In this document: piece by piece, positions 52,678-61,652 of the stretch
Layout: each line of letters starts with the position of its first letter
Numbering within the stretch: position 1 is the first letter of the stretch
Assembly: GCA_964388275.1 (NCBI GenBank)
Contig: CAYLZD010000011.1
Location: 1 to 64,000 of the forward strand
Direction: 5' to 3'
DNA length: 64,000 bases
DNA from: JARYLZ01 sp964388275
Lineage (GTDB): Bacteria > Bacteroidota > Ignavibacteria > SZUA-365
Notes under the pieces: model-generated
Seen by the model: the letters and a program-made list of their open reading frames with translations, nothing else
Told to the model about the DNA's origin: nothing
Databases searched by the model: none
Made by a program: the position numbers and the translations under genes

Positions 52678-54395
52678 CACGCCGCTTTACGAGTCTGTTT
52701 GCGATACTGGCGCTGCTGCCCGTTTGGACTGCGGCTCAGGAAGCCGGATTGTCCGGGATGAGCGACGCCGCATTCATCTCCCATGTACGTACACTGAGAC
52801 AGGGAGACACAGGCGCCGAGCGGACGCAGTCACTGAGAGCGCGCCGCGGCTGCCTGTTCGATGTGTCTCTGGAAATCGCGCGTCGCATGACGGTCATGAA
52901 CTACTCCGACAGAGCTGAATTGAAACGCATCTTGACTCCGGTATCGCTGCAGACGACAATCTACAGCCCGAGCGGCAGATTCCGCGTCAGTTTCGACACC
53001 GTCGGAAGCAACACCCCGGCCATGCTCGACGCCGGCGGCATGCGCATTCCAGGCACTGCGCTGCAATACGCCACGGCCCTGGCCGCGGCTTTCGATACGG
53101 TGTATGACGCCGAAGTGACGAGGGCGGGATACCCGCCGCCACCTTTCGAAGACGCCGAGATGGTCTACAACATCCGCATACGCGAAATGGGATCGGATTA
53201 CGGATGGACGATTCCGATTTCTCTGCTTCCCTCCAATACTGTGCAGCCCTGTTCGACGACATATATAGAAATAGACAACGATTTCGCCGGGAATTATTAC
53301 ACGCGCGGACTGAACGGCGCACGCGTGACCGCCGCTCACGAGTTTCACCACATGATTCAACTCGGCGTTTACGGCGCGTGGTATTCGGACCAGTGGTTCC
53401 ATGAGTTGACATCCACGTTTTTCGAGGACTACGTTTTCGACGAGGTAAACGATTACTATCAGTATCTGGAAGTCGAACAAGACAACAAATCAGTCTTCAA
53501 TTTTCCCGAGAGGCCGATGTATGCGTGGATGGAATGGGGCTATCCGTTGGTGATCTTCGCCAAATTCCTCGAGAAACGCTTTCCCGATGCAGCGCTGCGC
53601 CGCACCTGGGAGGAGATGAAACGCCAGGAGCCCGTTTCAGCCCTGGATGACGCCTTGCGCGCATCCGCGGTCCCCTCCGATCTGTCCGCCGAAATCTGCA
53701 TGTATGCGCGCTGGAACCATGCGACCGGACCCAGGTATTCAGCCATGGCGGACACGGCGAACAGGTACGACGAGGGCGCCGACTATCCGAGCGTCAGATT
53801 CGCCGCTACAACCGAGGCAATCGGAGGTTCCGCCACGTTCAACAGCGCCGTCGCGCCGCTCGGCTCCGTTTATTTGCGCTCATGGTCCGGCGTCGATACA
53901 ATAGCGTTTTCGGTAACTAACACGGACATCCCGGCGGCGCGCGACCGATCGATCTCCGCGGCCGGTTTCCGCTTGGACGTGAAGAAGGGCGACGCTCCGC
54001 CCGATTTCAACTCGGCTGGAAATGGATGGCATTACCGTCTGAGCACTGCATCCTCCGGCATATTGTGCCTGAATGTTTTCTCCATAGATGCAATCCCCGA
54101 CTTAAAGGTCACCGCCTATCCCAATCCTTTCGATCCCGCAGAGGATCATCTACGACTTGCGGTTCCCCACGATATCAAACAGACAAGGGGCACTCTAGCG
54201 ATTTTTTCAGGCGCAATGGACCTGGTTATGCGTGAAGAAAACGCCGCCGTCAGAGCCGATCCTATCTACGGGCGTCATATCCTTTGGGACGGCAGAACGA
54301 AGACGGGAGACTTGGTCGGCAGCGGGGTCTACATTTATTATGTGCTTATCGGCGGTCGCACTTTGAGCGGGAAGTTTGCAGTCGTCAGGCGGTGA
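52674..54395 (+). CDS. exported MXAN_6640-like zinc metalloprotease
   Basis: 573 aa from a GTG at 52674. Signal peptide ends near WTAAQ. Zinc site His222-Glu-x-x-His226 in TAAHEFHHMIQLG, followed by a WFHELTSTFFEDYVFD segment that can supply the third ligand: the MXAN_6640-type putative peptidase fold. The C-terminus (VTAYPNPFDPAEDHLRL...GSGVYIYYVLIGG) is a FlgD-Ig/type IX sorting-like domain. It is likely secreted; the substrate is unknown. Confidence 0.8.
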   Translation: MTRRFTSLFAILALLPVWTAAQEAGLSGMSDAAFISHVRTLRQGDTGAERTQSLRARRGCLFDVSLEIARRMTVMNYSDRAELKRILTPVSLQTTIYSPSGRFRVSFDTVGSNTPAMLDAGGMRIPGTALQYATALAAAFDTVYDAEVTRAGYPPPPFEDAEMVYNIRIREMGSDYGWTIPISLLPSNTVQPCSTTYIEIDNDFAGNYYTRGLNGARVTAAHEFHHMIQLGVYGAWYSDQWFHELTSTFFEDYVFDEVNDYYQYLEVEQDNKSVFNFPERPMYAWMEWGYPLVIFAKFLEKRFPDAALRRTWEEMKRQEPVSALDDALRASAVPSDLSAEICMYARWNHATGPRYSAMADTANRYDEGADYPSVRFAATTEAIGGSATFNSAVAPLGSVYLRSWSGVDTIAFSVTNTDIPAARDRSISAAGFRLDVKKGDAPPDFNSAGNGWHYRLSTASSGILCLNVFSIDAIPDLKVTAYPNPFDPAEDHLRLAVPHDIKQTRGTLAIFSGAMDLVMREENAAVRADPIYGRHILWDGRTKTGDLVGSGVYIYYVLIGGRTLSGKFAVVRR

Positions 54396-54399
54396 TACG

Positions 54400-55014
54400 G
54401 TGCGCATAAGCGTGTCCGGGGTCTCGCGGACCTTCAGCCGCGCGGTGATATTCCGCAACGTGTCCTTCGAAGTGAAGGAAGGCGAGGTGTTCGGCATAAC
54501 GGGGCGGAATGGATCGGGCAAATCCACACTGCTTAAAATAGCGGCCGGCGTGCTGAGTCCGAGCAGCGGCAGCGTGGCCTGGGCTCTGAACGGCGCCGGC
54601 GTGGATGCGCGGCATGTTCACCGGCATATCGGCTTCGCGGCGCCGTATCTTTCTCTGTTCGACGACTTCTCCGCGGAGGAGAACCTGGATCTCTACGCTT
54701 CTATCCGCGGTTTGGCCTTCGGCGGAAACCGTGCCCGCGACCTGCTGGAACAGGTCGGACTTCCGACGGACCGCGGCGACCCGATTCGGACCTTCTCCTC
54801 GGGAATGAAGCAACGAATGCGACTGCTCTTCGCCCTGCTTCATTCCCCGCCAGCCCTTCTGCTCGACGAACCCGTGTCGAATCTCGACGAGGATGGAATC
54901 GACGTCGTCCGCTCGATCATCAATAATCAACGCGAGCGAGGGTGCGTGATCATTGCGACGAACGACAGAAGCGATATCGAACAATGCGATCGAACGATCA
55001 ACCTGTCGAGCTGA
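54400..55014 (+). CDS. ccmA: heme exporter ATP-binding protein CcmA
   Basis: 204 aa from a GTG at 54400, five bases after the preceding stop. ABC ATPase with Walker A GRNGSGKST, signature FSSGMKQRMRLLFAL, Walker B ALLLDEPVSNLD. Short size and position before ccmB/C/E/F identify it as CcmA, the motor that helps release heme-loaded CcmE. It is separated from ccmB by a response-regulator gene. Confidence 0.88.
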   Translation: MRISVSGVSRTFSRAVIFRNVSFEVKEGEVFGITGRNGSGKSTLLKIAAGVLSPSSGSVAWALNGAGVDARHVHRHIGFAAPYLSLFDDFSAEENLDLYASIRGLAFGGNRARDLLEQVGLPTDRGDPIRTFSSGMKQRMRLLFALLHSPPALLLDEPVSNLDEDGIDVVRSIINNQRERGCVIIATNDRSDIEQCDRTINLSS

Positions 55015-55041
55015 TCTTTCGAGAAACATTTTCCGCGGCTC

Positions 55042-55070
55042 TTGTCGCTTTGACGGTTAAAGCATAGATT
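55042..55070 (+). promoter_or_regulatory. candidate promoter of the response-regulator gene
   Basis: TTGTCG (55042-55047), 17 bases, TAGATT (55065-55070). It fits the window pattern but with weaker boxes. A small inverted repeat, ATTATT/AATAAT (55131-55147), overlaps the ATG at 55146 and might hide it in the RNA. Confidence 0.35.
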
Positions 55071-55145
55071 CGTTGTGTGACATCGCCCTTAAACGGCCCG
55101 AAGTTCCGGCCGCCGCGGGTTTTAAATCTGATTATTTCCGGAATA

Positions 55146-55634
55146 ATGACTTCATTTTCAAGCATCGACGGCGTCGGCGCAGGCGGGCAGGCGCAGAACT
55201 ATCACGGATCCAACGGGACTGCGCACTCAGTGCGGGAAAATCCCGAAACCACCGCCGACTCCGGAGGCGTCAAGAAGCTGATTCTTGTGGTCGAGGACGA
55301 CATACAGAGCCAGCAGTACATGAGAATCCTGTTGTCCAAGAGTTATGCCATCGAAACGGCATCGGTCGCCCAGAAAGCGCTGGAGATACTGGAACAGCGG
55401 AACGTCCGTCTTGTTCTCATGGATATTTCACTGCAGGGCGAAATCGACGGTCTGCAGTTGACGCGTATCATACGACGCACTCCTCAGCTGCGCGACATGC
55501 CGGTGATCGCCCTGACCGCCCACGCATTTCCCGCCGACAGGCAACGCAGCCTGGATGCTGGTTGCACGGAATACCTTTCCAAACCGTTTCAACGAGAACA
55601 GCTTATTCAGCTCATAGATCGTTTCATCCGCTGA
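55146..55634 (+). CDS. single-domain response regulator
   Basis: 162 aa from the ATG at 55146 (a GTG at 55077 is possible). A low-complexity N-terminal about 40 residues, then a complete receiver domain: acidic pair in VVEDD, phosphoacceptor Asp in LVLMDISLQGEIDG, Thr/Ala in VIALTAHAF, Lys in YLSKPF. No output domain. Such receivers often act with hybrid kinases. It sits between ccmA and ccmB; a functional tie to cytochrome assembly is uncertain. Confidence 0.9.
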   Translation: MTSFSSIDGVGAGGQAQNYHGSNGTAHSVRENPETTADSGGVKKLILVVEDDIQSQQYMRILLSKSYAIETASVAQKALEILEQRNVRLVLMDISLQGEIDGLQLTRIIRRTPQLRDMPVIALTAHAFPADRQRSLDAGCTEYLSKPFQREQLIQLIDRFIR

Positions 55635-55833
55635 TACCGTTCTCGGAAGCGATTTGCTGATATTACCACTCGGCGATAAGCGCGGCTTCGCCGCGGAAGA
55701 GGGCCTCTATTCCGAATGCCGGCCCCTTACCGATTGAGCTGGATTTGTTCTTATATTGCGTTATTATGACCGCAAGAGCAGTTAAACCTGCCTCGGGAAT
55801 CCTGTCTCCCGAAGGATCAGAGAGCAAAGCCCC

Positions 55834-56502
55834 ATGATGTTCCACGGTGCCGCGGCGCTGTTCGCAAAGGATCTCCGCGGAGAGCTCCGGACGCGCTATG
55901 CCGTCAACGCCCTTCTCATGTTCGTGGTTGTGACTCTCTCCGTAATTCTCTTCGCTCTCGCGGGCGAAACGCTCTCGAGCGGAGTTCAGGCGGGCTTGCT
56001 GTGGGTGGTCATGTTTTTCACCGCTATGAGCGGACTCTCGAGATCCTTTGTTTCCGAGGAGGAACGCGGCACGACACTCACTCTTCAGCTGCTGACCGAT
56101 TCGACATCCGTCTATTTCGGCAAGTTGATGTTCAACATCGCGCTCGTGCTGGCGCTAAACCTTTTCATCGTGCTCCTGTTTCTGCTTCTGATCCCCGACG
56201 TGCAAGTGCTTCAAATGGATCTCTTCTGGCTCGTCATCGCCCTCGGCGGCGTAGCTATTGCAGCGGCGACCACGATCATTGCGGCCATCATAGCCAAGGC
56301 CAACACAAAGGGAGCGCTCTTTCCTGTGCTCTCATTTCCTGTGCTGCTTCCTCTTCTCATGGCAGGCATATCCGCCACCAGGACGGCGATGGAAGAGTCG
56401 GATTGGAGCGCCGCCTGGCCGGATCTTCAACTCCTCGCCTCCTATATCGTGGTTGTGGTCACGGCATCCTATATGCTGTTCGATTTTGTCTGGAAGGATT
56501 AA
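55834..56502 (+). CDS. ccmB: heme exporter membrane protein CcmB
   Basis: 222 aa, six membrane helices, family length. Start MMFHGAAALFAKDLRGELRTRYAVN, then SRSFVSEEERGTTLTLQLLTDS, the cytoplasmic motif typical of CcmB, and FPVLSFPVLLPLLMAGI. It forms the CcmABCD complex with its neighbours. It starts 16 bases before the end of ccmB-ccmC spacing is reached: ccmC begins 17 bases after its stop. Confidence 0.93.
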   Translation: MMFHGAAALFAKDLRGELRTRYAVNALLMFVVVTLSVILFALAGETLSSGVQAGLLWVVMFFTAMSGLSRSFVSEEERGTTLTLQLLTDSTSVYFGKLMFNIALVLALNLFIVLLFLLLIPDVQVLQMDLFWLVIALGGVAIAAATTIIAAIIAKANTKGALFPVLSFPVLLPLLMAGISATRTAMEESDWSAAWPDLQLLASYIVVVVTASYMLFDFVWKD

Positions 56503-56518
56503 CACGAAAGGCAATGCC

Positions 56519-57472
56519 ATGTGGTGGAAAATAATTCTCTTCGTCTGGATAGCTGCGTTCAGCGCAGCCGGCATACTCGTTCCCGTCGCGGGCACATTAA
56601 CCGATGTCGAGGTATTCGGCCGTCTCATGCCCGGGAAAACGCTGCCTGTCCTCGTGCACTTCGAGTCGAAGGACGCGGAGACCTCCGATGACGGGCGTTT
56701 TCTCGCTCGGGCCGTCGACAAGGACGGGCACCGCGCAACGCTGGTTTTCGAAGCGCGTCCGGCGGATTTCGATGCAGCCGGTTCATATCTGCTCTTAGCC
56801 CGCAAGGACGTGTCGACTGGCCTGGTGCATGTCTCGGCTATAACCGCGACGAATCCGGGCTGGACTTTCCCGTACATACCCGGTCTCGAGGAACGCGCCA
56901 AGATCATTTTCTTCCATGTTCCGATGGCGTGGCTGACCGTTATCGCGTTTCTGGTTTCCATGTGGTACGGCATGAAGTATTTGCGCCGGAAAAATCTCGA
57001 CGACGACATGAAATCAGCTGTTTCCGCCGGTCTCGGACTTCTTTTCTGCGTCCTAGCCACCACCACCGGATCAGTCTGGGCGAAATTCAACTGGGGATCC
57101 TTCTGGAACTGGGATCCCAGGGAAACATCGATATTCGTGCTTCTTCTGATTTACGGAGCATACTTCGCTTTGAGATCGGCGATCGAGATAGACGAGAAAA
57201 AAGCAGCCCTTTCGGCGGTTTACAGCATACTGGCCTTCGTGACCGTGCCTTTCTTCATCTTCATCATGCCGCGGCTTATGCCCGGTCTGCATCCCGGATC
57301 CGCGGGCGACGTGAATTCAGGACCTGCCGTGAGCGGTGGAGGCATGGACGCGGGCATGAGAGTGGTGCTCTACGGAATGGTCCTCGGATTTCTGGCGCTT
57401 TACATCTGGCTGATGCGCATCCGAATCACCCTTCAGCGCATCCAACATGACAGGTCCGCGCCGGTTGCCTGA
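56519..57472 (+). CDS. ccmC: heme-handling protein CcmC with extra periplasmic OB-like domain
   Basis: 317 aa from the ATG at 56519; normal CcmC is about 220-245. Helix 1 (about 5-22) is followed by a 100-residue periplasmic insert, then the usual helices. The heme-binding tryptophan-rich motif is GSFWNWDPRETS, with His133 in IFFHVPMAWLT. Residues about 28-111 of the insert look like a CcmE-type OB domain (VEVFGRLMPG; ARPADFDAAGS) when placed beside the CcmE encoded at 57.7 kb, but lack its heme-linking Cys. It loads heme onto CcmE; the insert may hold or mimic it. Confidence 0.9.
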   Translation: MWWKIILFVWIAAFSAAGILVPVAGTLTDVEVFGRLMPGKTLPVLVHFESKDAETSDDGRFLARAVDKDGHRATLVFEARPADFDAAGSYLLLARKDVSTGLVHVSAITATNPGWTFPYIPGLEERAKIIFFHVPMAWLTVIAFLVSMWYGMKYLRRKNLDDDMKSAVSAGLGLLFCVLATTTGSVWAKFNWGSFWNWDPRETSIFVLLLIYGAYFALRSAIEIDEKKAALSAVYSILAFVTVPFFIFIMPRLMPGLHPGSAGDVNSGPAVSGGGMDAGMRVVLYGMVLGFLALYIWLMRIRITLQRIQHDRSAPVA

Positions 57473-57575
57473 ATGGGCGGCGGCGGGAAATGGCGCTGAA
57501 AAAGAAAAAACACGCAATGCATACCGAATATCTTCCTTTTTCTCTTTGTTGAAAATCATTATACTCGGATAAGTT

Positions 57576-57704
57576 ATGTACGAATTCCTGCAGAACAACT
57601 CGCTATATGTGGTCCTCATCGTGGTTCTCATGATTTGGACCGGTCTTTTCGGTTATCTCGTTCGCATCGATCGCATGGCCGCGAAGTTGGATAAGAAGAA
57701 ATAG
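57576..57704 (+). CDS. ccmD: CcmD-like small membrane protein
   Basis: 42 aa, 104 bases after ccmC and 11 before ccmE. One membrane helix (LYVVLIVVLMIWTGLFGYLVRID) flanked by MYEFLQNN and a Lys-rich end AAKLDKKK. Size, topology and place between ccmC and ccmE fit CcmD, the small stabiliser of the CcmABC complex. Too short for standard gene finders. Confidence 0.8.
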   Translation: MYEFLQNNSLYVVLIVVLMIWTGLFGYLVRIDRMAAKLDKKK

Positions 57705-57715
57705 AGGGTACGAAA

Positions 57716-58123
57716 ATGAAGAGCCGATACATAATCGGAGGCGTGATAGTGCTGGTTTTCCTCGCTATTGGTGGATACTCCTTCTTAAGCAGTTCCGTGG
57801 AATACGCCACTATTTCCAAAGCCGAAAAATCGGGAAAAAAGGTGCAGGTCACCGGCGTATGGGTCCCGGAAATGGAAAACCGATACGACGCCGGGACGAA
57901 CACATTCATGTTCTACATGCGCGACGAGGATAATCGCGTCGCCCGGGTGGTCCTGGCCGGCGCCAAGCCCAACAACTTCGACATCGCCACCAGCATCGTC
58001 GCCAGGGGACGTTACGAAGACGGTGTTTTCAATGCGAGTGAGGTTCTCACGAAATGTCCGTCGAAGTATGACGGCAAGGATCCGTCCCAGCATCCGGACG
58101 GCGCCCGCAAGTCGTCGCTGTAA
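57716..58123 (+). CDS. ccmE: heme chaperone CcmE, Cys-type
   Basis: 135 aa. N-terminal membrane anchor (YIIGGVIVLVFLAIGGYSFL), then a periplasmic OB fold (KVQVTGVWVPE, ARVVLAGAKPNNFD). The heme-attachment site reads Cys114-PSK-Tyr118 in VLTKCPSKY, where classical CcmE has His-x3-Tyr. Cys-x3-Tyr CcmE variants are known from other bacteria and archaea, often without CcmH. GGGTACGAAA precedes the ATG. Confidence 0.95.
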   Translation: MKSRYIIGGVIVLVFLAIGGYSFLSSSVEYATISKAEKSGKKVQVTGVWVPEMENRYDAGTNTFMFYMRDEDNRVARVVLAGAKPNNFDIATSIVARGRYEDGVFNASEVLTKCPSKYDGKDPSQHPDGARKSSL

Positions 58124-58165
58124 TAAAGCTTCGGACCTCTCGGGTCAAGGAAAGGACGATACAAC

Positions 58166-60745
58166 ATGTTCGACGCCATCGGCCTGGTCGGCCGATTCTC
58201 GATAACCGCGGGTTTCGCCGCGGCGACACTGGCCTGCCTCGCGTGGTACGCCGGTTTGCGGCGGCCGGCCGCCGTTCATCTCGCGCGAGCCGGCTTCCAC
58301 ACCGCGGTGACAGCGGTGTTCCTCGCTTCCGCCGCCCTGCTCATCCTGATTCTCAAACACCAGTTTCAATTCGAGTACGTCTGGGCCTACAGCTCGCGCG
58401 ACCTTCCCTTCGGCCTGTTGGCATCGACTTTCTACGCGGGGCAGGAAGGCAGCTTCCTTCTTTGGACGCTGATGATAGCGGTGATCGGAATAGTGCTCCT
58501 GTCCTACACGCAGAAGCGAGACAACGAGCGCGAGGTGATGGGCGCCTACGCCGCAATCATGGCTTTCCTTCTGTTGCTCATTCTGGTGAAAACCCCCTTC
58601 GCGCTGCACGAAGGAGGAGGGACGCCCGCGGATGGACGCGGTTTGAATCCCCTGCTGCAGAATTTCTGGATGCAGATCCATCCTCCCATACTGTTTCTCG
58701 GTTTCGCGGGCATGGCCCCGCCATTCGCGCTCGCGCTCGCCGCTCTCATTAGGAGGAGATACCAGGAATGGGTGACGGCTGCTCTGCCGTGGCTGGTCGG
58801 AGGCTCGCTTCTGCTCGGACTCGGCATAGCTCTCGGAGGATTCTGGGCTTACGAAACGCTGGGTTGGGGCGGTTGGTGGGGCTGGGATCCGGTTGAGAAT
58901 TCCTCCCTGATCCCATGGCTTGTCTCCGTCGCCGCCATACATACGATGCTGACCCAGAAAAGGACCAGGGGATTGGTCATGACCAATTTCATCCTCGTCT
59001 TGCTTGCCTTCGTCACCGTGCTCTACTCGACTTTCCTGACGCGCAGCGGTGTGCTCGGCGAGGCGTCGGTGCATTCCTTCGTGGATCCGGGCCGCTTTGC
59101 ATTTACGCTTCTGGTGCTTTTCATGTTCGTGTTCACGGATGTCGGCATAGCTCTGCTTTTCGTACGTTTCACGAAACTCGGCGCGCGGCTCTCCGAAAGA
59201 TTCAAGGGCTGGTTTTTCCTGGTCCTGCTGTACGCGGCTGCCATCGGCCCGAGCATTCCGCTTTTTGCAAAAATAAGCGGAGACGTCACGCCGGTGTTCC
59301 GGGATATTGTGGACGCGTCGCCTCTGCTGCTCGACATGCTTGTCTATCCGCTTCTGTTTCTGGCGCAACTGCTGAATATTTTGTCGGTGCTATGGCTGCC
59401 GGCCTTGCTTGTGAAGCTGGCGTTCATCGGCTACACTTTAACGGGCCGCATTCACAGCGAGAAGGAGTTCACCAGTTTCCACATGTTGTCGAGGGAGACT
59501 TTTCTCGGCATCGGCTCGGTGGCGCTCGGGGTGTTCACTCTCATAGTGCTGCTGGGCACGTCGCTGCCGATAATTCCGAGCGGGATAACCTCCGCCCTGA
59601 ACAGCCTTCTGGCTTCTTTGGGCTCCGGCACGGCTCTCGGCAACACTGTCGAGCCGGAATTTTATGATCGGATGGGTCTCCCCCTGGCGATTTTGATGCT
59701 CGGAATATCCGCTCTCGCACTTTTACTCAAATGGATGCAGAACAAGCGGGATGAATTTCTCAAGAAAACGATCATCCCTGCGGCGCTATCGGCCGCTTTT
59801 GTCGTTGTCCTGATTTTCGCCGGTTTGCGGAATGGCTGGATGCTGGCCTTGGCTTTCATGTCGTTTTTCAGTCTTGTCGTGAACGCGCAGGTCGGATGGC
59901 GCATCGTGCGAGGCAACTGGCGTTTCACAGGTGCCTACATTGCGCATATCGGAGTCGCTTTGATGCTGCTCGGCGTTATCGGCTCCGGCTACATGAATCG
60001 CACCGAGGGAATCGAGCTCCCCCAGGGAGTGGCCAAATCGGCTTTCGGATACAAATTAACCTATGTAGGTTATGAGCCCTTCTGGAACGGCCAACGCTTC
60101 TATTTCAAGGTGCTGGTCGCGGACGGGGAAGGCAACCCGATCGATACCGTCAGAACCGTGATGTTCAAGTCCATGTACGGAAATCAGGATCAGCTCTTCC
60201 GTAATCCGGGCATTTACACTTCCTTGACGAAGGACTTGTACATCGAGCCGCAATCCCTGTATGCTCCCGATCCGGAGGGATGGGAAGTCGCGCGTTTCAC
60301 AAAGGGCATGAAGATCGAATACGGCGGCTATACCGTGAGTTTCACCGGATTCGAAGCTCGCGAATCTCATGCCGGAGAGTCGCACGGAGTGGGCGCGATT
60401 TTCCAACTGGAGAAACCGGGCGAAGCGCCTCAGCTGGTGACGGCCAGACGCAGCGCGGGACCCGAAGGAACGGAAGGCAGCACCGCTCTTTCCGCGGCGG
60501 GCGACTTGGAAATAGCCGTGGACGGCGTGGAACCGGACAGGGCGGACCCCGAGCTATCAGCCGTCAATACGCGCTTCAGGAATCCGAAAATACCGCCCGC
60601 GGCGGAGGATCTGCGTGAGACTCTCGTCGTCGAAGCCTCGCTGAAACCGTTCATCTCCTTCGTCTGGCTGGGCATCATCCTGACGATACTTGGCTTCGGA
60701 ATCGCGGGATTGCGCCGTGCCCGCGACGATGCGAAACGGGTGTGA
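58166..60745 (+). CDS. ccmF: cytochrome c heme lyase subunit CcmF
   Basis: 859 aa, larger than the about 650 aa of E. coli CcmF, mainly because of a long periplasmic region near the C-terminus (about residues 615-825). Heme motif WGGWWGWDPVENSSLIPWL, LRRPAAVHLARAGFHTA start region and TFLTRSGVLGEASVHSF are diagnostic. About 15 membrane helices. It transfers heme from CcmE to apocytochrome c. No ccmG or ccmH gene follows; the next gene is convergent with a 4-base gap. Confidence 0.95.
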   Translation: MFDAIGLVGRFSITAGFAAATLACLAWYAGLRRPAAVHLARAGFHTAVTAVFLASAALLILILKHQFQFEYVWAYSSRDLPFGLLASTFYAGQEGSFLLWTLMIAVIGIVLLSYTQKRDNEREVMGAYAAIMAFLLLLILVKTPFALHEGGGTPADGRGLNPLLQNFWMQIHPPILFLGFAGMAPPFALALAALIRRRYQEWVTAALPWLVGGSLLLGLGIALGGFWAYETLGWGGWWGWDPVENSSLIPWLVSVAAIHTMLTQKRTRGLVMTNFILVLLAFVTVLYSTFLTRSGVLGEASVHSFVDPGRFAFTLLVLFMFVFTDVGIALLFVRFTKLGARLSERFKGWFFLVLLYAAAIGPSIPLFAKISGDVTPVFRDIVDASPLLLDMLVYPLLFLAQLLNILSVLWLPALLVKLAFIGYTLTGRIHSEKEFTSFHMLSRETFLGIGSVALGVFTLIVLLGTSLPIIPSGITSALNSLLASLGSGTALGNTVEPEFYDRMGLPLAILMLGISALALLLKWMQNKRDEFLKKTIIPAALSAAFVVVLIFAGLRNGWMLALAFMSFFSLVVNAQVGWRIVRGNWRFTGAYIAHIGVALMLLGVIGSGYMNRTEGIELPQGVAKSAFGYKLTYVGYEPFWNGQRFYFKVLVADGEGNPIDTVRTVMFKSMYGNQDQLFRNPGIYTSLTKDLYIEPQSLYAPDPEGWEVARFTKGMKIEYGGYTVSFTGFEARESHAGESHGVGAIFQLEKPGEAPQLVTARRSAGPEGTEGSTALSAAGDLEIAVDGVEPDRADPELSAVNTRFRNPKIPPAAEDLRETLVVEASLKPFISFVWLGIILTILGFGIAGLRRARDDAKRV

Positions 60746-60749
60746 GGCG

Positions 60750-61541
60750 TCAGCCCATACCCGGTATCTTGATGAGAGAGCTCCCGATCACCCACAGCAA
60801 CCAAAGTCCGAACACCAGCCCGAAAGCCTTCGGTTTCGAAATCCCGGCCGTGCGGTGAAGACCGAATCCGAACAAGTAAAGAGACCAGACAGTAAAGGGA
60901 TTCAAGTTGCCGGCCAGGCGGAAAACCTTGCTTTTCAAGTCCGGCTCCATGAACATCGTCGGACTGAACGTGGCGTAGAAGTTGTTTGTAACCAACGAGA
61001 CGAGTATGGTGATCAATTGATCGAGCACCCCGATCCATGCCGTGAGGCAGTATAGCGCAAACACCAGAAAAAAGGTCGCGCTTCCGCGCAGCAGATGCCG
61101 GACTATCAGCCAGTAGAACAGGGATAGAAGCAGGAACATGATCGGTATCGAGAAAAACACCATGACGGTCGCGCCCACTTTCTGGAAGCCCGAGAACGCG
61201 TCGATCTGCTCCATCGCCTGCCCGGCCTGCTCCTGAGTCATCGCACCCTTCTCCACCTGCTCCTTCATAGCTTCGACCTGCAAGTCGCGCACATCGGCGA
61301 GGAACTCCGGATTCGAGAATTTGATCAACGTGCCGGCTGCCGCAATGATCACCAGCGCCAGCAGCGGCACGATCACGTCCGATGCCCGAGGGCCGTTGCG
61401 CTTCAGGTCGTCGAAGACGGCGCCCGGCTCGCTGAAAATACCGACGAACTTATCCGTTATGGAGAGCGGTTCCGTTTTTTCACCGCCGTCGGGGGACTCC
61501 GGCGCGGTCATGTCGAGATTGTCCTGAAATTGTTCATCCAT
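60750..61541 (-). CDS. YIP1-family membrane protein
   Basis: 263 aa. Cytoplasmic N-terminus with DKFVGIFSEPGAVFDDLKR, the typical bacterial YIP1 start, then five or so helices (VIVPLLALVIIAAAGTLI, VMVFFSIPIMFLLLSLFYWLI) and NPFTVWSLYLFGFGLHRTAGISKPKA. Between helices 1 and 2 lies a charged coiled segment (LQVEAMKEQVEKGAMTQEQA). Function unknown. Its own promoter is proposed at 61624-61652. Confidence 0.88.
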   Translation of the reverse strand: MDEQFQDNLDMTAPESPDGGEKTEPLSITDKFVGIFSEPGAVFDDLKRNGPRASDVIVPLLALVIIAAAGTLIKFSNPEFLADVRDLQVEAMKEQVEKGAMTQEQAGQAMEQIDAFSGFQKVGATVMVFFSIPIMFLLLSLFYWLIVRHLLRGSATFFLVFALYCLTAWIGVLDQLITILVSLVTNNFYATFSPTMFMEPDLKSKVFRLAGNLNPFTVWSLYLFGFGLHRTAGISKPKAFGLVFGLWLLWVIGSSLIKIPGMG

Positions 61542-61623
61542 TTCGATTTCCTCGATCTGAAGTTTTCTTGTATGGTCCGCTAAGCACTGATCTCAGCCGG
61601 AAAATGCCGTATCGCCTCGGCAA

Positions 61624-61652
61624 AATGTAGGTGAAATATTTGCCTTGCGCAA
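61624..61652 (-). promoter_or_regulatory. candidate promoter of the YIP1 gene
   Basis: On the minus strand TTGCGC (61652-61647), 17 bases, TACATT (61629-61624), about 83 bases before the ATG at 61541. Same spacing and -10 as nikR. Confidence 0.5.

Noticed and set aside
57473..57575. A-rich and T-rich stretches before ccmD considered as a terminator
   Set aside because: Pairing is only 7 A/T-rich bases with a very long loop, and ccm genes continue on the same strand.
58145..59368. 407-codon open frame on the minus strand
   Set aside because: It is antisense to ccmF; its Gln/His/Arg-rich translation is the shadow of membrane-helix codons.
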